Assembly (NCBI GenBank): GCA_963795835.1 | Contig: CAWCJC010000007.1 | Span: 186,001 to 250,000 of the forward strand | From: JALYXI01 sp963795835 | Lineage (GTDB): Bacteria > Acidobacteriota > Terriglobia > Bryobacterales > Bryobacteraceae | Direction of reading: 5' to 3' | DNA: 64,000 bases | Shown: positions 9,228-17,998 of the stretch, one piece after another | Layout: each line of letters starts with the position of its first letter | How positions within the stretch are numbered: the stretch's first letter is position 1 | Notes under the pieces: model-generated | Database searches by the model: none | What the model saw: the letters and a program-made list of their open reading frames with translations, nothing else | Told to the model about the DNA's origin: nothing | Translations under genes and position numbers: made by a program

Positions 9228-10042
9228 CTATCCCCGGACTGCATCATGTAACAGCGATCGCCAGCGACCCCCAACGCAACTTGGATTTCTATACCGGCGT
9301 GTTGGGCTTGCGCCTGGTGAAGCTCACGGTCAACTTCGACGATCCTGGGACGTATCACTTTTATTACGGTGACCACGCGGGAACGCCGGGCAGCATCCTG
9401 ACTTTCTTTCCGTGGCCAGGGGCTTCGCGGGGGAGAGGCGGAGCCGGCTTTGTGACGGAGACCGGTTTCGCCGTGCCGAAGGGCAGCGTGGATTATTGGA
9501 TGAACCGGTTGCAAACAGCGCCGGATTCAGAAGGGCTAATCCGATTTCAAGATCCCGATGGGCTCCGGCTGAGCATTCATCCAACTGCGGACGGCGCTGG
9601 ACACGCAATCGAGCGAATTGCCCAAGTAACGTTGACGGAACGCGCTCCCGATGCAACGGTCGAGCTCTTGAAACAAACTATGGGCGTTACGGAAGGTGTT
9701 CTGATCGCTCACGAACCGGACGCCGGCCGCGGGATGCAGGGGGCGGGTACAGTTCATCATGTGGCGTTCCGCGCCGAAGACGATGCGCGCCAATTGCAAT
9801 GGCAACAACTTCTGCTTCGCGCAGGTTTACATGTCACGGAAGTGCTGGACCGTGAATACTTCCACTCCATTTACTTTCGGGAACCAGGAGGCGTGTTGTT
9901 TGAGATTGCGACAGACCCGCCTGGCTTCGCCATCGATGAGCCTCTCGAAGAACTCGGCACGCATCTGAAACTGCCGCTGTCGTTAGAGCCGCGCCGCGCT
10001 GAAATCGAACGCATACTTCCAAAGCTGAGGCTGCCGCAATGA
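9224..10042 (+). CDS. VOC-family ring-cleaving dioxygenase-like protein (MhqO type)
   Basis: This 272-residue protein has two vicinal-oxygen-chelate modules, about 1-135 and 140-272. Metal-ligand candidates are His in GLHHVTAIA, His in TVHHVAFRAEDD and Glu in GVLFEIATDPPGF. The double-module arrangement with FYTGVLGLRLVKLTVNFDD matches the MhqO/MhqA group, iron enzymes linked to hydroquinone and quinone detoxification in Bacillus. The next gene encodes an MhqD-like esterase, the usual partner, which strengthens the call. The start is GTG at 9224, coupled to the glycosyltransferase stop. Activity on hydroquinones is inference. Confidence 0.82.
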   Translation: MTIPGLHHVTAIASDPQRNLDFYTGVLGLRLVKLTVNFDDPGTYHFYYGDHAGTPGSILTFFPWPGASRGRGGAGFVTETGFAVPKGSVDYWMNRLQTAPDSEGLIRFQDPDGLRLSIHPTADGAGHAIERIAQVTLTERAPDATVELLKQTMGVTEGVLIAHEPDAGRGMQGAGTVHHVAFRAEDDARQLQWQQLLLRAGLHVTEVLDREYFHSIYFREPGGVLFEIATDPPGFAIDEPLEELGTHLKLPLSLEPRRAEIERILPKLRLPQ

Positions 10043-10626
10043 TTCATCATTTCATCCCCTCGAAAGATAACTCACTTGCCGTTCTGCTGCTGCATGGGAC
10101 AGGTGGCGACGAAAACGATCTGGTCCCGATCGGCCGCGCTGTTGCGCCGGGCGCGGCCTTGCTCAGTCCGCGCGGAAACGTGATGGAAAACGGCGCTCGC
10201 CGCTTCTTCCGGCGTCTTGCGCCCGGGGTGTTCGACGAAGCCGACATCAAACTTCGCGCTAAAGAGCTGGCCGATTTCGTTTCCGGCTTTGAGCTACCGA
10301 ACGTCTTTGCCTTGGGCTATTCCAACGGGGCGAATATCGCGGCAGCCGTCATGCTCCTTCATCCCGGGGTTCTGCAAGGCGCGGTACTGCTGCGTCCCAT
10401 GACCCCCCTCACACCTGAAACTCTGCCTGATCTGGCGGGAACTCGCGTGTTGATTCAAGCAGGTGTAGAGGACAACATGACTACGCCCGAAAACACGCAA
10501 GGCTTGGCACGGCTATTCAATAGTTGTGGCGCATCCGTGGAAGTGCGTTGGATGGACGCGGGACACGATCTGGGCCCCGGTGACTTTCAGGCAGCGAAAG
10601 AATTTTTCGCCAGCCTCAACGCTTGA
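10039..10626 (+). CDS. mhqD: Alpha/beta hydrolase, MhqD-like carboxylesterase
   Basis: A 195-residue serine hydrolase of the phospholipase/carboxylesterase family. The oxyanion HGTGGDENDLVPI loop, nucleophile Ser95 in GYSNGANIA, and Asp and His candidates in AGVEDNMTTPE and DAGHDLGPGD complete the triad. In Bacillus, MhqD works with MhqO-type dioxygenases against quinone-like electrophiles. The two genes overlap by four bases (ATGA), supporting a joint function here. The gene ends 11 bases inside the convergent methyltransferase-like gene. A general esterase role remains possible. Confidence 0.83.
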   Translation: MIHHFIPSKDNSLAVLLLHGTGGDENDLVPIGRAVAPGAALLSPRGNVMENGARRFFRRLAPGVFDEADIKLRAKELADFVSGFELPNVFALGYSNGANIAAAVMLLHPGVLQGAVLLRPMTPLTPETLPDLAGTRVLIQAGVEDNMTTPENTQGLARLFNSCGASVEVRWMDAGHDLGPGDFQAAKEFFASLNA

Positions 10627-11296
10627 TAATAACCTCGCGCATATGTTCGCGCGTGAGAAAAAACTTCACCGATTCAAACTGACCGAAGAGCTTCTCCAAG
10701 CTCCGGTTGTTGAATACCTGAGCCTGCTGCCGCTCGCCCTTTTGCACGATATTCAGCGTGGAAGAGCTCTGGATGCGAAACGTGGTGTAGGGCGAGACCA
10801 ATGATTTCTCATCTGCATTAAAGAACGCCAGCAAATAACTGCGCGGCCGGGTGACACGGTAGAGCCGCTCCACCATTGCGTTCAGCAGAGCGGGAGAGAG
10901 ATACTGCATTACGTCCCAAATCAGGACGCCATCGAACGTATTCTCCTGATAGTTCAAGTTCTGCTCTAGAAAGTAGTCGATCTGATTGGACGCTACCTGA
11001 TCTGAGGGGTCGTCTCCTCCGAATGTGTCCGTCAGGCTTCGGCAGAAATCCTGAGAGTAGAGCTTGTGCCCCAAGTCGGTTACAAAATCTGTGTTCTGCT
11101 GGGTCAAGCCGGACAGATCCAGAATGGAGAGCCCGACCTGGTCGTTGATGTACGAGAAAAACTGCTCAAGGCCGCGGCTTTGGCGAATGCTTTGCGTCTC
11201 CTTGGCAGGCCGGTGTGATTTCGCAGGAGCAAAGGGGCCCGGCGAAACTGCCGTTCCTGACGCGCGAAACATACTCCGGAATCGTTCGGGCAGCAA
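10616..11296 (-). CDS. Class I methyltransferase-like protein
   Basis: A 226-residue soluble protein with a methyltransferase-type fold pattern: a first strand LSILDLSGLTQQN, an acidic-loop region around residue 125, and NTFDGVLIWDVMQYLSP followed by a helix and an LLAFFNADEK strand. The SAM-binding motif I lacks the normal glycine pattern (LDLSGLTQ rather than LDxGxGxG), so SAM use is uncertain. The first 35 residues are proline- and charge-rich and probably disordered. The start may be TTG 11296 or ATG 11272. It lies just downstream of the bactofilin gene on the same strand; a shared role is not proven. Confidence 0.65.
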   Translation of the reverse strand: MLPERFRSMFRASGTAVSPGPFAPAKSHRPAKETQSIRQSRGLEQFFSYINDQVGLSILDLSGLTQQNTDFVTDLGHKLYSQDFCRSLTDTFGGDDPSDQVASNQIDYFLEQNLNYQENTFDGVLIWDVMQYLSPALLNAMVERLYRVTRPRSYLLAFFNADEKSLVSPYTTFRIQSSSTLNIVQKGERQQAQVFNNRSLEKLFGQFESVKFFLTREHMREVIIKR

Positions 11297-11325
11297 TGTC
11301 TAAGGACCCCCTCTGGGTTTATTGA

Positions 11326-11952
11326 CTACCTCTTGACGTCGCCTGCTCCGGCAGCCATGGGCGTGGGTGCGGGGGTAGGGGTTGCAGGGGCAGGGGGCGC
11401 GGGAGGTTTCGGCATCGCTACAGCTTGCTGTCCGGCGGGGGGAACAGGTGCAGACGTCTTCGCCGTATCCGGCTTCACGATGTCGATCGATCCCTTGAAA
11501 TAGGCTCCGTCTTCAATAACGATGCGGGCTGTTTTGATGTCGCCTACCAGCCGGGCATCTTTGCGGATATCGATCCGGTCAGTAGCCTCTACATTTCCTT
11601 TGACCTGCCCGAGCACGACGACTTCGCGCGCCTGTACCCCGGCTTGCAACTTGCCGTTGGGCCCGACGGTGAGCTTGTTGTCCTGGCACTCGATTGTGCC
11701 TTCCACGTCGCCATCGACGTAGAGGTCTTCCTTGCTGAAAATTTGTCCGATGATCTTAACGGCTTTTCCGATAGTGGCGGAATTGCGCGACGAGTCCGAT
11801 TCCGGGCTCTTAAACGGCGTCGATGGTGACATAGTATTTATTTCCTTCCTGGGTTCGATCGGATTCACTACCGGTGCCGCACTGGCCGGCCTGGCCGCGG
11901 GTGCAGGGGGTCCTGCTGGTTGTTCTTCCGGTTTTTTGTTCCACATGCTCAT
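11326..11952 (-). CDS. Bactofilin (polymer-forming cytoskeletal protein)
   Basis: The central part, about residues 55-160 (IGKAVKIIGQIFSKEDLYV onward to AYFKGSID), is the right-handed beta-helix bactofilin domain: repeated short strands with V/G spacing such as VDGDVEGTIE, VVVLGQVKGNVEA and ARLVGDIKTARIVI. Both tails are proline- and alanine-rich and flexible, as in known bactofilins, which form filaments involved in cell shape. The longest frame starts at 11994, but ATG 11952 is preferred because GGGAGG lies about a dozen bases before it, giving an N-terminus MSMWNKKPEEQP. It sits upstream of the methyltransferase-like gene. Confidence 0.9.
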   Translation of the reverse strand: MSMWNKKPEEQPAGPPAPAARPASAAPVVNPIEPRKEINTMSPSTPFKSPESDSSRNSATIGKAVKIIGQIFSKEDLYVDGDVEGTIECQDNKLTVGPNGKLQAGVQAREVVVLGQVKGNVEATDRIDIRKDARLVGDIKTARIVIEDGAYFKGSIDIVKPDTAKTSAPVPPAGQQAVAMPKPPAPPAPATPTPAPTPMAAGAGDVKR

Positions 11953-12051
11953 AATGGCGGCCTCCCAAATTGGGTATAAAAGCTGACTTACCACTTCAGT
12001 CTACTGATTGTTTTTATGCAAAGGCAATCGCGAGTTAAAGCTGAAACGCAA

Positions 12052-12080
12052 AACGCCCGCTGGGCCAGCCAGCGGGCGTT
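12052..12080 (-). terminator. Rho-independent terminator-like hairpin after the His-rich gene
   Basis: Two perfect 12-base arms (12052-12063 and 12069-12080, AACGCCCGCTGG and its complement) flank a five-base loop. On the minus strand the hairpin is followed by TTTTGCGTTT. It starts 19 bases after the stop of the gene ending at 12099, so it most likely ends that transcript. Confidence 0.8.
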
Positions 12081-12098
12081 GCAATCGATTGCGAAAAA

Positions 12099-12293
12099 CT
12101 ATTTCTGACCCTTAGACTTCTCGTGAGCTGCTTTGGAATGCTCATGAGCTTTGCTCGAGTGATCATGAGCGGTCTCGGAGTGCTTCGAAGCGGCCGCGTG
12201 GTCGCCTTTCTCATGATGCTCGGCCGCTGTGTGGTGCGCCTTGGCGGCATTCTCGTGGTGCTGGGCTGCTTCTTTATGCGAATTTTTCGGCAT
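12099..12293 (-). CDS. Small histidine/alanine-rich protein
   Basis: A 64-residue, highly hydrophilic protein (MPKNSHKEAAQHHENAAK and so on) made of degenerate repeats rich in H, A, K and E, such as AAEHHEKGDHAA and KAHEHSKAAHEK, likely one or two amphipathic helices. Similar short His-rich proteins are common in bacteria and are unannotated. Metal or acid binding can be imagined from about 14 histidines but is not shown. The start at 12293 is chosen over 12317 because GGAG lies just upstream of it. A terminator hairpin follows, so the gene is probably monocistronic. Confidence 0.75.
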   Translation of the reverse strand: MPKNSHKEAAQHHENAAKAHHTAAEHHEKGDHAAASKHSETAHDHSSKAHEHSKAAHEKSKGQK

Positions 12294-12371
12294 GGAAAAC
12301 TCCTTTCTGTCCAACACTAACGTAGAAATAAGGCAATGCGACTATCGAAAACGCCGCAAGTGTGCTGAACC

Positions 12372-12809
12372 TTACGCGCCCCGCACCATCTTAGAAAATG
12401 CCGGGTACGTGTCGGGAGACTGGGAATTCAGCCATTCTATGAAGTCTTTTGCCGCGGTTTCCAACTCGCCATACAGAAACGGATTGGACCGGGTAGCGCG
12501 CAATTCGGGCAGCAAATCACGCATTCTTTCGTAGGTGAATAACAGTTCCATGCCGCTGCGGTAAAACAGTTCCTTGTTCAGCAGGCCGGAATTCAGAAAC
12601 GACGCCGCCATTTCCCAGTACGTCACCATCTGTCGGAAAGAAGCATTCTCCGCGGAATCCTGCGGGCATAACTTACGAAACTCTTCAAGAGATTTCACAT
12701 GGAAAGATTGAACGAACCATGTGCGCGCCGCCCGCATCCGGTCTTCCCGCCGTAACTCATACAGCTTCAGAATCAAATTTGCATCTTCGTGCGAGGCCAT
12801 GGTGGACAT
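12372..12809 (-). CDS. Conserved hypothetical protein, about 145 residues
   Basis: The protein starts MSTMASHEDANLILKLYELR and is predicted helical and soluble; no family function is recognised. Conserved-looking features are the RREDRMRAARTWFV segment, a YWEMAASFLNSGLLN helix and an acidic C-terminal half ending in FSKMVRGA. The open frame extends up to 13487 but the upstream part is antisense to the lipoprotein gene, so the ATG at 12809 is taken. It is divergent from the lipoprotein gene with only 42 bases between starts. Confidence 0.7.
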   Translation of the reverse strand: MSTMASHEDANLILKLYELRREDRMRAARTWFVQSFHVKSLEEFRKLCPQDSAENASFRQMVTYWEMAASFLNSGLLNKELFYRSGMELLFTYERMRDLLPELRATRSNPFLYGELETAAKDFIEWLNSQSPDTYPAFSKMVRGA

Positions 12810-12851
12810 AAGCCTGTTTGTACCACGCACAATCGTTATGATGGTGAGATT

Positions 12852-13457
12852 ATGATGACCGTGCGATTCGTTGGCGCGTCGCTTGCCTTGCTGCTTGCCG
12901 GTTGCTCCAGTTCGCCTCAAAAGCCGACTGTGGAGGCTACTCCGGAACCGGTAACTGGTTTGCATGCCCTCGCGCAGATGTATGCCGCGGCAAGAGGTTG
13001 GCAGCCGGATGTGCTGGTTCTGCGGGTAAACAGCATCGAGGCAGGCAATTTGAAAGTTCAGCCGGGCCGCTCGCCCGTCTGGCAAGGCACGTTCGTTTCT
13101 CCCACGGCGGGGCAATCGCGCACCTATACGTTTTCGGTAGTGGATCTGAGCACTTCCATTCGCACCGGCGTCTTTCCCGATCCGCCGACCACCTTTTCCG
13201 CCCGTGCGCAGACAGCCCAGGGTTTCAACATCAACGGAGCCCGTAAGGATACCGATGAGGTTTATGCCACTGCGCTGAAACACGCGGATGTTTTCCTCAA
13301 GCAGCATCCGAATGAGCAGGTGAACTTTCTGCTGGAACTGAACGATCGCGCTCCGGAAGCCATGTGGCGCGTGTACTGGGGCAGTTCGGCAGCCAGCAGT
13401 CCCTTTTCGGTTCTGATTGATGCCGCGAGCGGACAATTCTACAAGGCCTTTTCGTAA
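12852..13457 (+). CDS. Lipoprotein of unknown function
   Basis: The N-terminus MMTVRFVGASLALLLAGCSS is a lipoprotein signal with the lipobox LLAGC, so the mature protein is anchored at C19 in the membrane. The rest, about 180 residues, contains PEPVTGLHALAQMY, YTFSVVDLSTSIRTGVF and a C-terminal MWRVYWGSSAASSPFSVLID, resembling small periplasmic beta-sandwich domains; no family is recognised. The ATG at 12852 is the start that gives the signal peptide. The stop overlaps the murQ start by one base (TAATG), so it may act in cell-wall metabolism, by context only. Confidence 0.75.
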   Translation: MMTVRFVGASLALLLAGCSSSPQKPTVEATPEPVTGLHALAQMYAAARGWQPDVLVLRVNSIEAGNLKVQPGRSPVWQGTFVSPTAGQSRTYTFSVVDLSTSIRTGVFPDPPTTFSARAQTAQGFNINGARKDTDEVYATALKHADVFLKQHPNEQVNFLLELNDRAPEAMWRVYWGSSAASSPFSVLIDAASGQFYKAFS

Positions 13458-14368
13458 TGATTGGCGCTCTGCTGACTGAGCAGACAAATGCCGCGGCAGA
13501 AGGAATCGACCTGCTGCCTACCTTGGACATGTTGCGCGTCATCAACCAGGAAGACGCGAAAATCGCGGCCTCAGTGGAGCGAGAGTTGCCGCACATTGCT
13601 GAAGCTGTCGACGCTATCGCGTCTGCTTTCCGGGAGAAGGGCCGCTTGTTTTATCTTGGGGCCGGCACCAGCGGACGCCTTGGCGTGCTGGATGCCTCGG
13701 AGTGCCCGCCCACTTTCAACGTTCCGCCGGAGTGGGTGCAGGGCGTAATCGCGGGCGGGGAAAGTGCGCTTTCGAAAGCCACGGAGGCGTCCGAGGACGA
13801 TCCTACACTGGGAATTCGCGACTTGCTGGCGCGCGGATTTACGGCGGGCGATGTACTGGCGGGAATTGCCGCGAGCGGCAGGACGCCCTATGTCCTTGGC
13901 GCGATAGCGGAGGCGAATCGGTTGGGCGCGGTGACCATCGGGATCAGTTGCGTGCCTGAGTCCGATCTGGCGCGCACCGCGAAAATCGCGATTACTCCCG
14001 CTCCCGGGCCGGAGGTGATTGCGGGTTCCACTCGCATGAAGGCCGGTACCGCGACAAAGTTGGTGTTGAACATGTTGACCACCGGCGCGTTTATCAAGCT
14101 GGGTTATGTCTACGGCAACCTGATGGTGAACGTGGAGCCCAAGAATGAGAAGCTGCGCGACCGCGCTTTGCGCATCCTGATGACTGCCGGTTCAGTGCCG
14201 CGGGAGCGGGCGGAGGATTTATTGCGTTCCTCGGGCAACCGGGTGCAGACCGCACTCGTGATGATGTTGGCGAAAGTGGATCGCGATACCGCTGATTTGC
14301 GCCTGAACCGGACAAAAGGGAATATTCGAGAAGCAGTCACGAAAGAACTATCATGGACAAGTTTGTAA
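13457..14368 (+). CDS. murQ: N-acetylmuramic acid 6-phosphate etherase
   Basis: The 303-residue SIS-domain enzyme cleaves MurNAc 6-phosphate to GlcNAc 6-phosphate and lactate in peptidoglycan recycling. The sugar-phosphate pocket is LGAGTSGRLGVLDASECPP, with the catalytic acid within it, and the family signature STRMKAGTATKLVLNM is intact. Length is normal. The stop overlaps murA by 16 bases, which puts a recycling enzyme and the first committed wall-synthesis enzyme in one transcript, an uncommon pairing. No dedicated MurNAc transporter is nearby. Confidence 0.95.
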   Translation: MIGALLTEQTNAAAEGIDLLPTLDMLRVINQEDAKIAASVERELPHIAEAVDAIASAFREKGRLFYLGAGTSGRLGVLDASECPPTFNVPPEWVQGVIAGGESALSKATEASEDDPTLGIRDLLARGFTAGDVLAGIAASGRTPYVLGAIAEANRLGAVTIGISCVPESDLARTAKIAITPAPGPEVIAGSTRMKAGTATKLVLNMLTTGAFIKLGYVYGNLMVNVEPKNEKLRDRALRILMTAGSVPRERAEDLLRSSGNRVQTALVMMLAKVDRDTADLRLNRTKGNIREAVTKELSWTSL

Positions 14369-15621
14369 TTCAGGGCGGCGTGCCGCTTCACGGCGAGATC
14401 GCGACCAGCGGCTCGAAAAATTCATCTTTGCCGGCGCTGGCGGCCGCGCTTTTGACCGATGAACCGGTCACGCTGGAGCGCGTTCCGAAGGTGCGGGATA
14501 TCCGCACCATGGAGCGATTGCTGATCGATATCGGCGCGGAACTTGAGGTTACCGGTGAGCGCGTGCAGATGCACACGCCCGTGATTCGTTCGCCTGAGGC
14601 GCCGTATGAACTGGTCAAGACGATGCGCGCCTCCAGCTTAGTACTGGGCCCGCTGGTCGCGCGCGCTGGCCGTGCCCGGGTTTCCATGCCTGGCGGTTGC
14701 GCTATTGGTGCGCGGCCCATCAATCTGCACCTGGTTGCCCTCGAAGCATTGGGCGCCAAAATCAATCAGGAGCATGGGTACATAGAAGCCGTGGCTCCGG
14801 ATGGTCTGCACGGGGCCGAAGTTCACTTCGACCGCATCACCGTAACCGGCACCGAAGACATATTAATGGCGGCGGTTCTGGCGCGCGGCGAAACGGTTTT
14901 GCACAATGCCGCGCGGGAGCCGGAGGTTGTGGATCTGGCAAATCTGCTGATTCGCATGGGCGCCAAAATTGAAGGCGCGGGTACGTCGACGATTCACGTG
15001 CATGGAGTGGAGCGACTGGGCGGCGTGCCCGAATCCGATCCGCATATCATCATTGCGGACCGGATCGAGGCTGGCACGTTCATGGTGGCCGCGGCGATCA
15101 CGGGCGGCGATGTCGTGATCACCAAGTGTGTACCGGAACACGTCAGCGCGTTGACCGACAAAATGCGCCAAGCCGGCGTCACGATCGACGTTATGGACGC
15201 CACAACGTTGCGAGTGCGCTGCGACGGCAAACTGACGGCGGTGGATATGACCACCGAAGAATTCCCGGGCTTCGCGACGGATTTGCAGGCCCAATACATG
15301 GCGTTAATGACGCAGGCGCAAGGCATTTCCATCATCATGGAGACCATTTTCGAGAACCGCTTCATGCACGCGCAGGAGCTGCTTCGCATGGGCGCGAGTA
15401 TTCGCACGGAAGGCAGGCAGGCCATTGTGGCCGGCAAAACGCAGTTGACCGGCGCGGGCGTAATTGCGTCCGATCTTCGGGCCAGTGCCTCGCTGGTCTT
15501 AGCCGCGCTGGTAGCTCGCGGAGAAACCGTGATTGATCGCGTGTATCACATCGACCGCGGCTACGAAAAAATCGAGACGAAGCTTTCGCAAGCGGGCGCT
15601 CAAATCAAGAGGGAGGACTAG
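14353..15621 (+). CDS. murA: UDP-N-acetylglucosamine 1-carboxyvinyltransferase
   Basis: The 422-residue protein adds enolpyruvate from PEP to UDP-GlcNAc, the first committed step of peptidoglycan synthesis. The two-domain inside-out barrel fold is seen from SGSKNSSLPALAAALL to LRASASLVLAALVARGET. The catalytic loop MPGGCAIGARPINLHL keeps the active-site cysteine, which is the fosfomycin target; no Asp replacement is present. Length is normal. It is the second gene of the murQ-murA-rhodanese run. Confidence 0.97.
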   Translation: MDKFVIQGGVPLHGEIATSGSKNSSLPALAAALLTDEPVTLERVPKVRDIRTMERLLIDIGAELEVTGERVQMHTPVIRSPEAPYELVKTMRASSLVLGPLVARAGRARVSMPGGCAIGARPINLHLVALEALGAKINQEHGYIEAVAPDGLHGAEVHFDRITVTGTEDILMAAVLARGETVLHNAAREPEVVDLANLLIRMGAKIEGAGTSTIHVHGVERLGGVPESDPHIIIADRIEAGTFMVAAAITGGDVVITKCVPEHVSALTDKMRQAGVTIDVMDATTLRVRCDGKLTAVDMTTEEFPGFATDLQAQYMALMTQAQGISIIMETIFENRFMHAQELLRMGASIRTEGRQAIVAGKTQLTGAGVIASDLRASASLVLAALVARGETVIDRVYHIDRGYEKIETKLSQAGAQIKRED

Positions 15622-15625
15622 CGCT

Positions 15626-15994
15626 ATGGATCACACTCCGGGGTTTCTCGCAATCGTGGCGGACGCAAAGACACGGGTAAATGAGATTGAGATAGAAGAT
15701 TATCGCCGGATGCTGGCCGAAGGTAAAAAGCCGCTTTTGATTGACGTACGCGAAGACAGCGAGTGGGCCGCGGGGCATGCGAAAGGCGCGATTCACATTG
15801 GTAAGGGCGTGATGGAGCGCGATATCGAGCGAACGGTTCCCGATCCCACGACGCCGATGGTGCTGTATTGCGGCGGCGGATATCGTTCGGCGCTGGCCTC
15901 TGATGCGCTGGGCAAAATGGGCTACACCGGCGTGATGTCGCTCAACGGGGGCTGGCGGGCTTATGAGGCTTCGGGACTTGAGATCGAGAAATAA
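15626..15994 (+). CDS. Rhodanese-domain sulfurtransferase-like protein
   Basis: A 122-residue single-domain protein. A rhodanese domain spans about 20-118: PLLIDVREDSEWAAGHAKGA, then the active-site loop LYCGGGYRSALASDAL with the catalytic cysteine, and GVMSLNGGWRAYE. Such proteins transfer sulfane sulfur or bind thiols. The start is ATG 15626 because GGGAGG precedes it by nine bases, although the open frame extends further upstream. It follows murA with four bases between, so it is probably co-transcribed; a link to wall synthesis is not evident. Confidence 0.9.
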   Translation: MDHTPGFLAIVADAKTRVNEIEIEDYRRMLAEGKKPLLIDVREDSEWAAGHAKGAIHIGKGVMERDIERTVPDPTTPMVLYCGGGYRSALASDALGKMGYTGVMSLNGGWRAYEASGLEIEK

Positions 15995-17998
15995 TCAGAA
16001 TGACCACAGCACGCTAGCAAAGCCGGTATTCGCGCGGTAATTGTCGTTGATGCGGAACAGGCCGAAGTCTTCCTTGTACCCGTAATATTGGTAGCCCAGG
16101 TTGAACCGGATCTTCTCATTCCACTTATAGGAAATGCGCGCGAGCGGCGATTGGTAGCTGAGCGGGAATGTCTGCACCGAATAGAGAAGAGCATCGGCCG
16201 CCGCTAACGGTGCCACCGCGCTCGCCCGCCCATCTCCCGCATCGCGCGTGATGTTATAGCCGAGGAACAAGTCGGCCTTCCCGCCCATTCCGAAACGTAA
16301 GCCCAACGTGCCGGAGTGAATGTTGCTGACGTAAAGCGACTCCAGATTGTTCACCAGCTGCGGCCGGGGCGAGCCCGCGAAAAAGGCCACGCCGCCTAGA
16401 GTATCCAGGTGCAACCGCGCGTACGTCGCATCGAGCGAGACCCACTGCTTCGCCGCCCACGACGCATTTGCCGTATAGTTGCGCGAACGCGAACTATACG
16501 AAGTGAGCGTGATGGAATTGTTGTTATAGTTCTGCCGGTATTGCGCGCTCAGTTGCAGATTCTTCTTCCGATACTGCGCGCGGGCGGACAAGGCGTGATA
16601 GTTCCGCTCGCTCACGATGGTGAACGGGTTGTCATTGCGCCCGATCTCGCCTTCCACGTGCAATCGAAGAGGCGCCCAGGGATTCCAGTTGATGCCTGCG
16701 ATTCCAGCATGCAAATGATTGGTCTGCTGTGCCGCGACTCCCGCCAAGGGGTCGCCGGGAACTGCCAGATCTTCAATCGAACGGATCAGCCGGTCCGAGA
16801 AGTGATAACCGGCGTAAGCGCTGATCTTCTTACTGAACTGATACCGAAGGTCGGTCGAGTTGGTGAAGAGCCGAATACCCAAAAACTGAAAATTCAAAAC
16901 ATTGTTCGTCTGCGAGCTGAAATCGTACTGCTGGAAGTAATTGTTGCCATCAATCCGGGTGTTCGCGAAGGATGAGTTGTTGACCAAGGTCAACTTCGAA
17001 GTCGCAAACAGACTCATTGAGCCATCGGCCGTCGTTACAGGCCGGCGCGCGGTGCCCGAAACAATCACCTGCCGGTTTTGATTATTCAGGAAGCGATCCG
17101 TACCGAGCGCCGTTTCATTCAGGACGAAGTTGCGCTCGCCGCCCGCGTAGGTGAAACGGCCATTCACCGCGAACCGCTTTCGCTGCGTGAAAAGATTGAC
17201 CAGCCATCCCGGGGTCTGCCCATGGTAAGGCTCGCTCCGCGCGAACTGCGTCAGCGTCGTTGGGTCTGCGGGATTGTCGCCCCGCGTCGGAATATTCAGA
17301 AAGTAAGGAGTATCTTCCTTGTAAAACTCCCACCGCCGCATCACATGCAGCCGGATTTTATGGAAATCGACCTCCCCACCCAGCCGGTATGTATTGAACT
17401 CGCGCTTGATGTTGGTGAAGAACGGAATCACATCGCCGCGGCCGTCGAAGAACTGCTCACTTGAAAGTCCAGGCCCTGCTTCGGTGCTTCTGCTGTAACC
17501 CAGAAGCACTTTGTAGTGCCGCTCCGGGAACAAAGTGAAATCGTGATCCTGCCAGCGGTACGTGGTGTCGCGGAAGTGAGTCCCGTTCGCCACCACCAGG
17601 CCCGGGTTGTAATAGGCGTTCTGCCGCCACGTCATGTCGTACTCGTAGACGCGGTTTTTGCGAACGCGCAGCTGGGCCGATTCGTACGGGTCGTTGCCCA
17701 GTCCTTGCGTTGTGAGGACCAGTTCATCGAACCAGTAATTCCTCCCGTTCTTCGAATGGACAATCAGGTTGCTGCCCAGCAGGCGAACGCCATTGCCGTA
17801 GTTCACCTGGCTGCGGTACTCGCCGCGGTTGCCGCCCACCTCGCTTAGCCGATAGCCGAACTCCCAACTTTGCACGACGTTGTAACTGCCGCGATTCTCG
17901 CCATTTGATCCGCCTAAGTCATCCGGAGTCGGCGCCACAGTCTGCTGCGCCCGCAGACAGTACGTGAACACCGTGGCTGTGAGGAAGGCTAATCTCAT
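15995..17998 (-). CDS. Large outer-membrane beta-barrel protein (MtrB/PioB-like)
   Basis: A 667-residue protein starting MRLAFLTATVFTYCLRAQQ, a signal peptide. The rest is a series of alternating aromatic strands, for example SWEFGYRLSEVGGNRGEYRS, YWFDELVLTTQ and YAGYHFSDRLI, and ends in SVLWSF with the terminal phenylalanine typical of barrels inserted by the BAM machinery. The start overlaps the decaheme cytochrome stop (ATGA at 17998-17995). A barrel coupled to a ten-heme cytochrome is the arrangement of MtrA-MtrB and DmsE-DmsF conduits, in which the barrel sheathes the cytochrome through the outer membrane. Barrel identity is strong; membership in the MtrB family is inferred from length and context. 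Confidence 0.8.
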   Translation of the reverse strand: MRLAFLTATVFTYCLRAQQTVAPTPDDLGGSNGENRGSYNVVQSWEFGYRLSEVGGNRGEYRSQVNYGNGVRLLGSNLIVHSKNGRNYWFDELVLTTQGLGNDPYESAQLRVRKNRVYEYDMTWRQNAYYNPGLVVANGTHFRDTTYRWQDHDFTLFPERHYKVLLGYSRSTEAGPGLSSEQFFDGRGDVIPFFTNIKREFNTYRLGGEVDFHKIRLHVMRRWEFYKEDTPYFLNIPTRGDNPADPTTLTQFARSEPYHGQTPGWLVNLFTQRKRFAVNGRFTYAGGERNFVLNETALGTDRFLNNQNRQVIVSGTARRPVTTADGSMSLFATSKLTLVNNSSFANTRIDGNNYFQQYDFSSQTNNVLNFQFLGIRLFTNSTDLRYQFSKKISAYAGYHFSDRLIRSIEDLAVPGDPLAGVAAQQTNHLHAGIAGINWNPWAPLRLHVEGEIGRNDNPFTIVSERNYHALSARAQYRKKNLQLSAQYRQNYNNNSITLTSYSSRSRNYTANASWAAKQWVSLDATYARLHLDTLGGVAFFAGSPRPQLVNNLESLYVSNIHSGTLGLRFGMGGKADLFLGYNITRDAGDGRASAVAPLAAADALLYSVQTFPLSYQSPLARISYKWNEKIRFNLGYQYYGYKEDFGLFRINDNYRANTGFASVLWSF

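Noticed and set aside
12372..13487. 371-codon minus-strand frame starting at 13487
   Set aside because: Only the last 145 codons are supported. The upstream part is antisense to a lipoprotein with a clear lipobox.
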